Assembly (NCBI GenBank): GCA_028386065.3
Contig: JAKUCV010006610.1
Coordinates: 274,704 to 338,703 of the forward strand
Length of the DNA: 64,000 nt
Source: Turnera subulata
Taxonomy: Eukaryota; Streptophyta; Magnoliopsida; Malpighiales; Passifloraceae
Reading direction: 5' to 3'
Of the stretch, positions 1-11,075 are shown one piece after another. How positions within the stretch are numbered: position 1 is the stretch's first letter; each line of letters opens with the position of its first letter. The notes under the pieces are model-generated. The model was not told where the DNA came from and did not search any database. It saw only the letters and a list, made by a program, of their open reading frames with translations. The translations under genes and the position numbers were made by a program.

Positions 1-1842
1 TACTAGTTATGCATTTTTATCGATGTATCTAAAAATAATGGACTTAGTGGAAAACGAGTGTGGCACGGTGAGAAATGCGTGGCCGGAATATATATCCGAC
101 GCACATAATATCTTTAGGCCGGAAAATTCTCCGACGTGAATAGTACCTCTAGGACGGGTATCCATGGGCTCGAGGAAGAACATAGAACGGGACCAAGGGA
201 AACCGGGCCTGATTAACAAAACACTATGTTACTACATGACATAATTGGACTTAATAAGAGATGGGCTTTAAGCCCAAGGACTTGTTTGGGTTCAATGGTG
301 GTTTTTTATGATAAGGGCTTTAGGCCTGGATATTGATTTCGGACTTAGTTGGGCTTTAGGCCTGTGAATCTTAGGCCCGTGACATGGAGATGTGGATCAT
401 GAGTGGGATTGGATCTTTGGGGTTGGACTCTGACTCGGGTAGTAAACGGCCCTAGACTCAGGTTTTATAAACAAGATCGGGCTGGAAGACTTACGATGAT
501 ATAGTGATATAATCAAATAACCAGCATGCATTTATCATGTTCTATGTTCGATATATATGTGACCCTGTTGTGTTATAATATAGGACATGTCGAGGCAAGA
601 GAATGTGTCGGATTTTCCAAGGAAATTACTATAGCCCAGGTGAGGACTTATAAACCTTTGTATGCATTACTGCCTACAATGCTCGGTAAATTGTCTTGGA
701 ATATAAAGTGGTGTTATTTGTTTGGTCTTGAATGCTGTTTGCATGCTTGCCTGTTGTGCTGTTGTTGCTATTTGCAAAGTGAATTATGTTGATGTTACCT
801 ATGACGTGGTGTGCCTGATTATGTGGCCTGTTTGTCTGATGTGATGTATTGTGCCTGTCTAGTATGACTTGTTTGGTTATGATAAACACATGAGGTTTAG
901 ATTGTGGTTGGTGTGGTGGACTATGGGCTGGGGCCCGGACTTGAGAATAGGATATTAAATCCATACAACACTGTTGATCATAATTTATGGCACAACCCTT
1001 AAAACATTATTGAGAATAATGGAACATAATAATTCTACTGTGGGGCTGTTGACCGGTTGGTTCGAGCGGGAAGTAATACCCCTCGGGATGGCATGCGGGT
1101 TTGCATGTGGGCCTGTGATGGCCGGTTCTACCTCCCTCTTTCTATCTCCCCCTTTCTACCTCCCTCTTTCTCTCTATCTATCTCTCTCTCTCTCTATGGA
1201 TATGTTTGGGCTTCGTGCCTGGTTTATTTGGGCTTATGCCTGGTTGTCTCATGAGACGGGAGCGAGCTCGACGCACACAGTAGAGGGCCCTAATAAAAAT
1301 ATTTAAACTTAATAACAAGGATAATAAAATAAGTGATGATAAGTGATGGTTGAAGTCTGGTGATGACTGGTGTTGTGAATAGTGAATTGTTTGTGCTTGG
1401 TGTTTGCTATTGCCTAATGCCGGTGTACTTGTAGTTGATTTGTATTGTATATTATTGGCTTATTTGTTTGCGGTGAGACAGTGGTTGGTCTCACCCCCTC
1501 ACAGTCTTTTCAGGTTAACTGCTTGTCGAGCAGTGGTGCATATCAGCAGGTGGCGGTGCTTTCCTCTCCTCGGGTCGGATCCATAGGGTTCAATGCATAC
1601 TTGTTATCATTTGTATAGTCTTCCGCTGTATACTCGTTGTTGTGTAAATTATTGCTTAATTGTTCATTGATTATGTTATAGATATTGTATCCCGGGAAGA
1701 AGGGCATTTTGGTCACTTCACATGCTATACATTCCTTAATGGATGATTTAGGATACGGGTGTCCCGGGAATGATAAGGGCAATTTGGTCAATCTATAATT
1801 AATTTATAACTTATATTAATAAATTGGGACACGGGCGTTTCA
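1..1842 (+). repeat. 5' LTR of element A (3' portion)
   Basis: Nearly identical to 5013-6852, with small indels in the CT-rich run near 1180-1195. It ends GGGCGTTTCA directly before the primer-binding site. Near 1471-1497 it holds the perfect inverted repeat GGTGAGAC/GTCTCACC. The small ORFs here occur in both LTR copies and show no protein-family features. Confidence 0.88.
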
Positions 1843-1862
1843 GTTGGTAGCGGAGCAGGCGT
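1843..1862 (+). other. Primer-binding site of element A
   Basis: GTTGGTAGCGGAGCAGGCG follows directly after the LTR end. It resembles the TGGTATCAGAGC initiator-tRNA primer site of plant retrotransposons, and equivalent sites are found at 13803 and 55856. Confidence 0.7.
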
Positions 1863-3345
1863 TAGATCCTTGGGGATGTTCTGAGGTATTTTGTGATCCT
1901 CTGTGCATAAGTCTGCTCCAGTTTGAGTCGGTTGTTGCATATGTCAAATGCATTCATATAGTGAGTCGTACTATGGATCCGGTGGAGGACACGCACCTGC
2001 TGGGGGTCGGAGTGACCCGGTATTGTTGTTGAACGACACGTTTATCCTTACAGCCTTGGCTGTAGCAAAGTTAATTTTGTGGAATATCCACTGTTCTTTT
2101 AGAGTCGGTGTAGACTCTTGATTCTTGGTTTATGTTCCTTGTCTGGGACGAACTGGTCAATACAAGTAAGAACCAACGATTTTCTTTTAGGGTGTTCTGT
2201 TAAGGGATGATCTGTTATGATGCTTATGGATATGATTCTTGTGAACTTGGTGATCATGTTATGTGTGGTTTAAATTCTTGAGCTCGAGGATTTGAATTTA
2301 TTTGTGAAATTACAATATAGATTTAATCCTATTCGGGTTCGAGCTGATAATTGTTGATAAAATTTGAGTTTGATTTAATGGTATATTTGGAGAGTTATCT
2401 GTCAACTATGCTTAAAGAGTTTGAGGTTGATCTAGTAGTATATCCGGGGAAAAGTCTTTTAATGATACTCGAGGTATCTAACCTTGTTGGAATTTGAGAC
2501 ATTAATGGTGATAGCTATTGGAAAGTTTTGATCATGAATTTTTGCTGAGGTTATAGTTCTTATACTGAGGGATGCTGGTAGTTTGCTTGTATTGAGGTTT
2601 GATTTTGAGGTGATCTCGGGGTTTGTGATTCAGTTCCTAGTTAAGCTAATTATGTGACGAGAGATACATTGATGTTTTTAATCTCTTTGTCAAAGAACTT
2701 TGGAGTCCGTGCTAAGAATGGCTTGAGGAATAGATTCATGAAAACGAGTTATGAAAGGATGTTTGGGTCTTGAGGATTCCAAGTTCTGGAATTATAATTA
2801 TGAAGTTTTAGTAATGGGTGGTTTCTAGTGCCTAGGGTATGGTCTGGAATAGATACGATTTTGGCTGAATTGGTGTGTGATAAAGGAAATACTTGAGGTT
2901 CGAAACATGTGATAGATTATGGATATTTGGTCTTGAGGTATTCACAATGGGAGTGATGATCTTGTTACTTAGGTAACAACTTGGGGTTCTGCGTTAGAGG
3001 ATATGTGTTATGGGTTAAAAGATTGGATATGTTTTTGGTTGATTGATGATAAAAGAAACGGTTTATGGATTCTGGTATTAATATTGTTGATTATGATTGG
3101 ATAAGATTCTTTGTTTAGAGCTTTGATCTTATGAGCTATTGATCATGTTAGACTAAGTCGTCGATTGACTTGGGTATATTGGAGTTCTTGCTTGGAAATG
3201 TATTTGATGGACATGATGGTTCTACTTGGTGGTTTGGCCGACGATATTTTGATACCGGGTGACACTTGTCTGTGTCAGCTAAGCACTTGGTTGCTTGACT
3301 TATCTTGAAATTTCGAGGACGAAATTTTGTTAAGTGGGGTAGAAC
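1863..3345 (+). other. Non-coding interior of element A with polypurine tract
   Basis: After the primer site comes a leader and ATGGATCCGGTGGAGGAC at 1973, the same start as gag in element B. That frame stops after 19 codons at 2032. The rest has no long ORF and no recognisable gag or pol remains. Near 3307-3345 the segment AATTTCGAGGACGAAATT and the purine-rich TTAAGTGGGGTAGAAC lead into the 3' LTR, as in the other elements. Confidence 0.75.
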
Positions 3346-6300
3346 TGTAACGCCCCGAATTTAGTTAATTTATTTTTTCTAAAATTTCAAAACTTTCGGT
3401 ATTTAATTTCCATTTTTACCCTTGCGGGATTTTCCGGGATTTTTGGTCAAGAAGATTATTATCAATTTCTTCTTCTTTTCTTTGGGAATATTTATTTAAT
3501 GGTTAAATTAAACCGTAATTGGATTTCTTTTGGAGTTTATTTGTATTTTGTGGTGAAACACAAGATGGGGTGTAGTTTTTACTAAAACTACGTCGTTTTG
3601 GTAGAGCCAAAACCTAAAACACACAAAGGGATGCGTTTTGACTTTGAGGTTGACCAGGGGAGGGGCTTGTAGATGAAGTGACGCCGTTTGGAAGCAAAAC
3701 GACGTCGTTTTGCTTTTGACAAAAAACCCTAAGCCTAGGGCTTGAGTATAAATTCTTCTCTTTCACTCTCTTCCCTCCCCACTTTCTTTCTCTTTCGATT
3801 GTTGGCTGCTGCTTTCCCCCGTTCCCTACTTTTCTCGCTTTTCTTTTCTCAAAACCGTTGCCTATGGTCATTATCATCTCTTCTTCTCCTCATTTTCCTT
3901 TTCGTGTTGCCGCTGGTGGGACATCTAGCCGTCGCCGCCATCATCTCCTCTCTTCTCTCCTTCTCATCGAGCCATCGCTATCCACCCATCAAACGTTCGT
4001 CGCCGTTTCTGCATCGAGGGAAGGAAGAAGAGTTGTGGAAGGTCGCGCGACGGGTTCCTGTGTTCGGACCTGGTGAGGCGACGAGGTTGCTCCGTCGTTG
4101 TTCCTTGCACCGCCGTCGAGGAGTTGAAGCCGTCACCTAGTTCCAGGAGGTCGGGTTTTTGCAATTGGGTCGCGACGGAATGTCGCCATCGCCATGTAAG
4201 TCCCGCCGCCTCCCCTGTTTCTTCCTTTAATTTTGCTTTCTTCCTTCTTCCGTTTATTGATGGGTTGCTAATCGGGCTGTATTGCTGTGGAGGCCGGTGG
4301 TTGTCCTGGGATGGTGAATCGGGTTTTTGGTTGTTGACGGAGGTGGTCGAGGCGGCCGCAGTCTTGCGTGTTGCTGGTCGGCGAGGTGGCGTTTGTAGTC
4401 GGGTTCGGTGTGAGGAGGCTGAGGCTCAGGTCGGCTTCTGTGTGTGCGGGCCGGAGGGACGGCGTGACTGAACTGTCACTGCCGCCGTGAACGGGTAAGC
4501 TACCTTGCTTCCCCTTTCTCGTTTTCCTTTTCTTCTCTCTTTGAACTTCTGGGTTTGTTGTGCTGAATTTGGGTCTGTTTTAATAAGGCTGTGTTGTGTT
4601 GTGGAGTTGCGGGGCCGGTGATGGCTGGTTTGTTTCCGGGTAGCGAGAGGGGTACTTCGGAGGCGGATGGTGTGTGCAGTGACGTGGGTAGTTTGTTCTT
4701 CGGTAGTGGACAGAACTGAGGCGTGGGCAGATTGTTCCGGTGAGTAACTCCGGTGATTGCTTTAGTGTTCCAATTCGCTTGATTGTGTTTATGTGCTTTA
4801 GGAGTTGCGTGATGTTAGATTGTGTTTTGTTGGAAAGGACATGCGTGGGTGTGCTTTTCGGGATGTAGGAAGTTCTCCGGCAACTTGGGGTCTTTTCCGG
4901 CGATGCTGTGGCTGGAATCCGGCGAGCGGGTTACTGTTCCGGCGAGCATTAAGAGTCGGCATTAAATGGAAATTCCCGATGAAGCCTGTAATCTAATTCT
5001 GTACAAGTCATGTACTAGATATGCATTTTTATCGATGTATCTAAAAATAATGGACTCAGTGGAAAACGAGTGTGGCACGGTGAGAAATGCGTGGCCGGAA
5101 TATATATCCGACGCACATAATATCTTTAGGCCGAAAAATTCTCCGACGTGAATAGTACCTCTAGGACGGGTATCCATGGGCTCGAGGAAGAACATAGAAC
5201 GGGACCAAGGGAAACCGGGCCTGATTAACAAAACACTATGCTACTACATGACATAATTGGACTTAATAAGAGATGGGCTTTAAGCCCAAGGACTTGTTTG
5301 GGTTCAATGGTGGTTTTTTATGATAAGGGCTTTAGGCCTGGATATTGATTTCGGACTTAGTTGGGCTTTAGGCCTGTGAATCTTAGGCCCGTGACATGGA
5401 GATGTGGATCATGAGTGGGATTGGATCTTTGGGGTTGGACTCTGACTCGGGTAGTAAACGGCCCTAGACTCAGGTTTTATAAACAAGATCGGGCTGGAAG
5501 ACTTACGATGATATAGTGATATAATCAAATAACCAGCATGCATTTATCATGTTCTATGTTCGATATATATGTGACCCTGTTGTGTTATAATATAGGACAT
5601 GTCGAGGCAAGAGAATGTGTCGGATTTTCCAAGGAAATTACTATAGCCCAAGTGAGGACTTATAAACCTTTGTATGCATTACTGCCTACAATGCTCGGTA
5701 AATTGTCTTGGAATATAAAGTGGTGTTATTTGTTTGGTCTTGAATGCTGTTTGCATGCTTGCCTGTTGTGCTGTTGTTGCTATTTGCAAAGTGAATTATG
5801 TTGATGTTACCTATGACGTGGTGTGCCTGATTATGTGGCCTGTTTGTCTGATGTGATGTATTGTGCCTGTCTAGTATGACTTGTTTGGTTATGATAAACA
5901 CATGAGGTTTAGATTGTGGTTGGTGTGGTGGACTATGGGCTGGGGCCCGGACTTGAGAATAGGATATTAAATCCACACAACACTGTTGATCATAATTTAT
6001 GGCACAACCCTTAAAACATTATTGAGAATAATAGAACATAATAATTCTATTGTGGGGCTGTTGACCGGTTGGTTCGAGCGGGAAGTAATACCCCTCGGGA
6101 TGGCATGCGGGTTTGCATGTGGGCCTGTGATGGCCGGTTCTACCTCCCTCTTTCTATGTCCCCCTTTCTACCTCCCTCTTTCTCTCTATCTATCTCTCTC
6201 TCTCTATGGATATGTTTCGGCTTCGTGCCTGGTTTATTTGGGCTTATGCCTGGTTGTCTCATGAGACGGGAGCGAGCTCGACGCACACAGTAGAGGGCCC

Positions 6301-6852
6301 TAATAAAAATATTTAAACTTAATAACAAGGATAATAAAATAAGTGATGATAAGTGATGGTTGAAGTCTGGTGATGACTGGTGTTGTGAATAGTGAATTGT
6401 TTGTGCTTGGTGTTTGCTATTGCCTAATGCCGGTGTACTTGTAGTTGATTTGTATTGTATATTATTGGTTTATTTGTTTGCGGTGAGACAGTGGTTGGTC
6501 TCACCCCCTCACAGTCTTTTCAGGTTAACTCCTTGTCGAGCAGTGGTGCATATCAGCAGGTGGCGGTGCTTTCCTCTCCTCGGGTCGGATCCATAGGGTT
6601 CAATGCATACTTGTTATCATTTGTATAGTCTTCCGCTGCATACTCGTTGTTGTGTAAATTATTGCTTAATTGTTCATTGATTATGTTATTGATATTGTAT
6701 CCCGGGAAGAAGGGCATTTTGGTCACTTCACATGCTATACATTCCTTAGTGGATGATTTGGGATACGGGTATCCCGGGAATGATAAGGGCAATTTGGTCA
6801 ATCTATAATTAATTTATAACTTATATTAATAAATTGGGACACGGGCGTTTCA
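3346..6852 (+). repeat. 3' LTR of element A (3507 bp)
   Basis: Starts TGTAACGCCCC after a polypurine tract and ends GGGCGTTTCA. A TATA-like TATAAAT lies at 3747-3753, just before a CT-rich stretch, and is a plausible LTR promoter. It is followed by GC-rich sequence with open frames (3742-4140, 4073-4471) that is probably transcribed leader, not protein-coding. The part 5013-6852 repeats the start of the window. Confidence 0.88.
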
Positions 6853-7592
6853 CCCAGCCCTCGCTTTCCGATTCCGTCCTCGACGCACCACCAGTGGCCA
6901 CCGACCCGACGGTTGCCACCCTCTCTTCTGCACCGTCGGCCTTTCCTTGCCGCTGCGACCACGCCAACGCCGTCGCCAGCTGCACCAGCACCCCGAAGCC
7001 ACCACCTCGACGCCTTCCCGCTGCCGATTTGAGGAGAGGAGCCCGACGAGTCGCCACCCCTCCTCTCGGTGCTATCGCTGCCTCCTTTTTCTCTCTCGCC
7101 TTGCCGCACGCAGCCACCGACGCCAGCAGCGGCACCACCGATGGCTGCAACCACTCGCCACCGGCTCGTCTGCACCTTGTGACGCCTCCTCGCTGCCCTT
7201 CTTCCTCAGCATCGCTATCGCCAACGGACCTGTGGAGCCGGATCTTGAGGGTGAGTACCCGATTGTGCAATCGGGTCTTGGATACCGGTCGGGTGGATTC
7301 GGATGCCGCCTGGACTCTTGCGCGCCTGGGCCTGACTGGAATGCTGGGCCTACTGTGTGGGCTTGCTCCTGCTTGGGGTTGGGTTTGGCCTATGCAGTAG
7401 GCTGGGCTTGACTGTTTGGCCCAATCCGGATTCAAAAATTTAGAAAAAAATATATGTCATGGGTTATATATTTTCTAGAAATAAATAATTATCCTGAAAT
7501 AATATTTTTAAGAAATTGTGATATGATGTATATCATTTAAAAATTATTATGTGGTAATTAATTTTGATATGTAAATTACGGATATGTTTCTA

Positions 7593-7627
<35 letters not shown>

Positions 7628-9498
7628 CATAATAATTCTATTATCTTTGGAGAGTAATTCCTGAAAGTATATACATAGTTCATAATTAAAAATATTTTTG
7701 CATATCATTATTTTTGAGAAATTAAAGTAATAATGATATGAAATATATTTTTTGAAATTAATGTACGGTAAATACCTTTGACATACTATGGATAAGTACA
7801 TGCATAATTATTTTCAAAGGAAATTATATTATGGTAAGTAATTCTTATGAAAATTATTTTGGGAAGAGTATAATTAACTTATGAAAATATTTAAAGAAGA
7901 GTTTTAATTAAAGTATGGTACAGAAATTATATTCGGATAGACGTACGGTATAATATTTTCGGTAAAAGATGATAATAAAGGATATGAACTGGGATGGGTT
8001 TATTTCGCAGTATTGGCTTCATGGCATACTATTATGTGCATCTTATGTGAGTATATAATGTTTGTTGTATAGGTTATGATATCGGGCAGTTTCCCGACGA
8101 GCCAGCTTTGGACCGGTCATTGTCTTCAGAGTTGAGTAATCGGCCAAGGTGAGGATGGATTTCCTTCAATATGTGCCTGTATCACTCGGTTATTGTGTTT
8201 GATGATTGTTGCACTGTTAAGTGTTGCATTTGCTGTGGTATGATTCGGGATGTTTATCCCAGTGTCTTGATTGTTTTTGGGATGTTTATCCCCGTGTTGA
8301 GTTTTGGATGTTTATCTCGGTGTCATTGGTTTAAAGAATAATGGATTAAATAATAAATTATGATAAGGATGTCGATCCTCGGTTTTGGATGGGAAGTCTA
8401 TCCCGGTATTTGGTTAGGGATGTTGGTCCCTGAGATTTGGTTTTGAAAGATGATGATATAATTGTCACGTGGTAAGTAATGGTACGACTCGATGGTTTAA
8501 GACTGTTTTATGGTGGCCATGACCTGGGTTACTTGTGATAAGCATGTCTATGCTTGGGATGTCTATCCCGTGATTATATTTGGGATGTCTATCCCTGGGT
8601 TACTATTTTGGGATGTCGATCCCTGGGCTCTCTTGGTTTGGTCTGGCACCCGGAATATGTTGAGAACCAGGTCTGACCCCTAGCTTATCCGTGACGGGGC
8701 CCGGAAAGATAAAATTGGAAATTGGATTTTCGTTTAAGTCTTTTTGGTCTTGGACCAGTTTTGGGTCGAGTCTTTTGGATTGTTTTATTTTGGTTGTTAT
8801 GCCTGTGTTTTCGACTTGAGTAACTTATAGTGTTGCATATTGATCGTCTATCCATGGTTGTGAGCACTTCGGACTCACCCCTCACCTGCGGGCTTTCATC
8901 CCGTAGGTTGAGTTGTTTGTGGTTCATGTTTGATGCATTCCAGACAGGCTGCGGCGCTATCCCTTGGACAGGACTCGGATCCATTAGTTTGCATCAGTGT
9001 CGCATACAGTGTCTTTGTGAGTTATTAACTCTTCCGATGTGCTGATTATTGCTATTGTTGGGCCATTGGGCCGATTATATCATTTGATGTCCCCGGGGTT
9101 CGGGTGACGTGTAGTTGTTGTTGGGCCGAAGGGCCACTTTCATAATTTTGATTTGGGCTGTTGAGCCCGAGTTACTGATGTATACACTGTATGTTGGGCT
9201 TTGTTTGAATGGGTCGTTACAGTTCCGGCACGTGTTTACTGTGTACGGTAAATACAAATCGGGGCATTTCATTATTGTTATTGTTGGGCCTTGGGCCAGA
9301 TGTGATGTTATTGATGTTCCCGAGTTTGGATGATGGTTCTTATGTTGGGCCGAAGGGTTGGATTTCTGATGTTTATATTTTGGGCTGTTGAGCCAGAGTT
9401 TCTGTTGTATATGCTGTATGCTGGGCTTTGTTGAGTCGGGGTATTACAGTTCCGGCACGTGTTTACTATGTATGGTAAATACGGGTCGGGACGTTTCA
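6853..9498 (+). repeat. 3' part of an LTR from a related Ty3/gypsy family
   Basis: It begins abruptly in GC-rich leader-like sequence and ends in GGTCGGGACGTTTCA. In the same order as the LTRs of B and C it holds the GGACTCACCCCTCACCTGCGGG block (8870-8905), GGACAGGACTCGGATCCATTAG and a TTCCGGCACGTGTTTACTGT terminus. No primer site follows, so it is a solo or truncated LTR. Element A seems to have inserted into it, and its 5' half would then lie left of the window. An AT microsatellite is at about 7590-7625. Many GGGATGTCTATCCC-type palindromes lie between 8240 and 8620. Confidence 0.8.
9050..9498 (+). repeat. Tandem duplication of the LTR terminus (about 220 bp x 2)
   Basis: The series TTGGGCC - GGGCTGTTGAGCC - GGGCTTTGTT - TTCCGGCACGTGTTTACT - GGTAAATAC - TTTCA occurs twice, ending at 9271 and at 9498. 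The copies have diverged, so the duplication is old. Confidence 0.75.
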
Positions 9499-10203
9499 AG
9501 GTTAATTTGAACAAAACGATAAATTAATTAGTCAGACAAAACTAATATTTATATTGTGAGATTATTATATTATGAGATGTTCTTTAGTCATCTATGCTAT
9601 TAATTTATAAATCTAATTTTTATAAATAATACGGTCTAACATTTAAGAGTAGTAATAATATTACTGATATTCTAAAATAAGGAAATTTTAGATTAAATTA
9701 AAAGTATTAGACCTCCTAAAATTAATTAGGTCAGGCTGGCAAAATATTTTTTATTTTTCTCATCCAGTATCCGGAGCTTTGCCCCAAATAATCCGAATTC
9801 GAGTACTGGGAAAACACTTTGATTACTATGTAAGGAAAAAAGATAAGGTGTTGATCCCACCTTTTAATAACCATAAATCCGAAAATTACAGTCAGTAAGT
9901 GATCATCGATTAAAATTTATATTTTAAAGAACTGTGACTGTTGGTACTTAGTCTGTCTAGTGATTAGTGTGGAAAGTGCCAAGAATTAAGAATCATTTCT
10001 GATCCTTTTTTTTACAGATTTTCTTTGCTCTATGGTTAATAATAGAAGCTACCAGCTTCTTATGTCCAAGGCATTTCAGTTTCGATCGGTTAGTGATTAG
10101 TGTGGAAAGTGCCAACAATTAAGAATCATTTTTGATCCATTTTTACAGATTTTCTTTGCTATGTCATTAATAATAGAAGTTGCCTTTTACCGACTAATGC
10201 TGT
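9499..10203. other. AT-rich spacer with a SINE-like scrap and a local duplication
   Basis: No gene seen. Bases 9762-9822 (ATCCAGTATCCGGAGCTTT...) resemble the repeat at 23399-23470. A segment of about 90 bp (AGTGATTAGTGTGGAAAGTGCC...TTACAGATTTTCTTTGCT) at about 9958-10047 recurs at about 10091-10181 with roughly 90 percent identity. Confidence 0.6.
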
Positions 10204-11070
10204 GTGCGGGTTCTTTATGGGTTGCTTAGGTATCCACTTATATTCTCAAAGGCTGGAGCCTTTGGAGCTTGCCTATCCCATCTAATTGTTCTTGAAGCAT
10301 TTGTAAGATCTTTAAGCCCAAATCTAATTTTTCAGGTGCAATTATGCATTCTATTGGAAATGGCAAACACACCTTTATATGGTGAGACAATTGGCATTAT
10401 CTCAGGGCAGTGTTGGAGATGGCCTGTTAGTCGTTTGCCTATCATTGCCCAACTCCAATAGGAAGCAGTGAACTCTATAATTCCTTCTTCAAATGCTGAT
10501 CAAGTCCTCTGGAATTTAACTCCCTTTGGAAAGATCATTGTCAGAAGTGCCTGGCAGTTTATAAAGAATCAAAAACCTCGGGTTGCTTGGTTTAAATTGT
10601 TATGGTCTGTCAGATTCATTCCTAAGCACAACTTTATCTCCTAGTTTGCTATCCTGGACAGGCTTTTAACACGTAAAAGGTTACAAATTGGGGGGTATTA
10701 TCTGATGCCAGCTGTCTTCTATGCTCCCAAGCTAAAGAAATCTATGATCATTTATTCTTCGAATGTTGTTTTTATGCTGCAGCTTGGTTTCAGATGCTTG
10801 CTTTATGTAATGAAACCAGATCTGTCAGCTCTTGGAATGTGGAGTTTCTTTGGGCAAAAAAATTACTTACAGAAGAAGTCTGTTAAAGCACTGATATTGC
10901 GGCTAGCCTGGTGTACCTCTAGTTATCATCTGTAGCACAGACGAAATGCAAGATTTCATACTCATTGTTCTCGGCTTGCAGAGGCCATTGTAGCTGATAT
11001 TTGCTCTGACCTAAAACTACGATTTTGCAGTTTGACCAATATTAAATCTCGTATTCTTTCCTCAGAATCT
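10204..11070 (+). pseudogene. LINE remnant with reverse-transcriptase zinc-binding domain (zf-RVT)
   Basis: The frame from about 10480 reads IIVRSAWQFIKNQ, then WSVRFIPKHNF, and after a stop ILDRLLTRKRLQIGG. In a shifted frame CLLCSQAKE and YDHLFFECCF follow. This WKxxW...KxxxFxW...R...C..C......HLFFEC layout is the zf-RVT domain found near the end of plant LINE ORF2 and related host proteins. Stops and frameshifts are present. Element B inserted at 11075/11076, and the reading may continue past it at 21363. I cannot tell a truncated LINE from a decayed zf-RVT host gene. Confidence 0.65.
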
Positions 11071-11075
11071 ATGCT
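11071..11075. repeat. Target site duplication of element B (left)
   Basis: ATGCT, repeated exactly at 21358-21362 on the other side of the element. Confidence 0.92.

Larger units (their letters stand above)
1..6852 (+). mobile_element. Element A: non-coding Ty3/gypsy-type LTR retrotransposon, 5' truncated by window
   Basis: A direct repeat pairs positions 1-1842 with 5013-6852. The left copy is the end of a 5' LTR and the right copy the end of a 3' LTR that starts at 3346 with TGTAACGCCCC. The interior is only about 1.5 kb and holds no gag or pol. By eye the two LTR copies differ at about 18-20 sites over 1.84 kb, so the insertion is fairly recent. The primer-binding site, the palindrome next to the polypurine tract and the first gag codons match elements B and C, which makes this a non-autonomous relative. 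The 5' flank lies outside the window, so the TSD cannot be checked; the 3' flank reads CCCAG. Confidence 0.88.

Noticed and set aside
3742..4471. Two 132-codon frames after the TATA box of element A
   Set aside because: LTR leader sequence. No domain seen.
6834..7435. Long overlapping frames on both strands (up to 204 codons)
   Set aside because: GC-rich LTR leader with few stop codons by composition. No domain.
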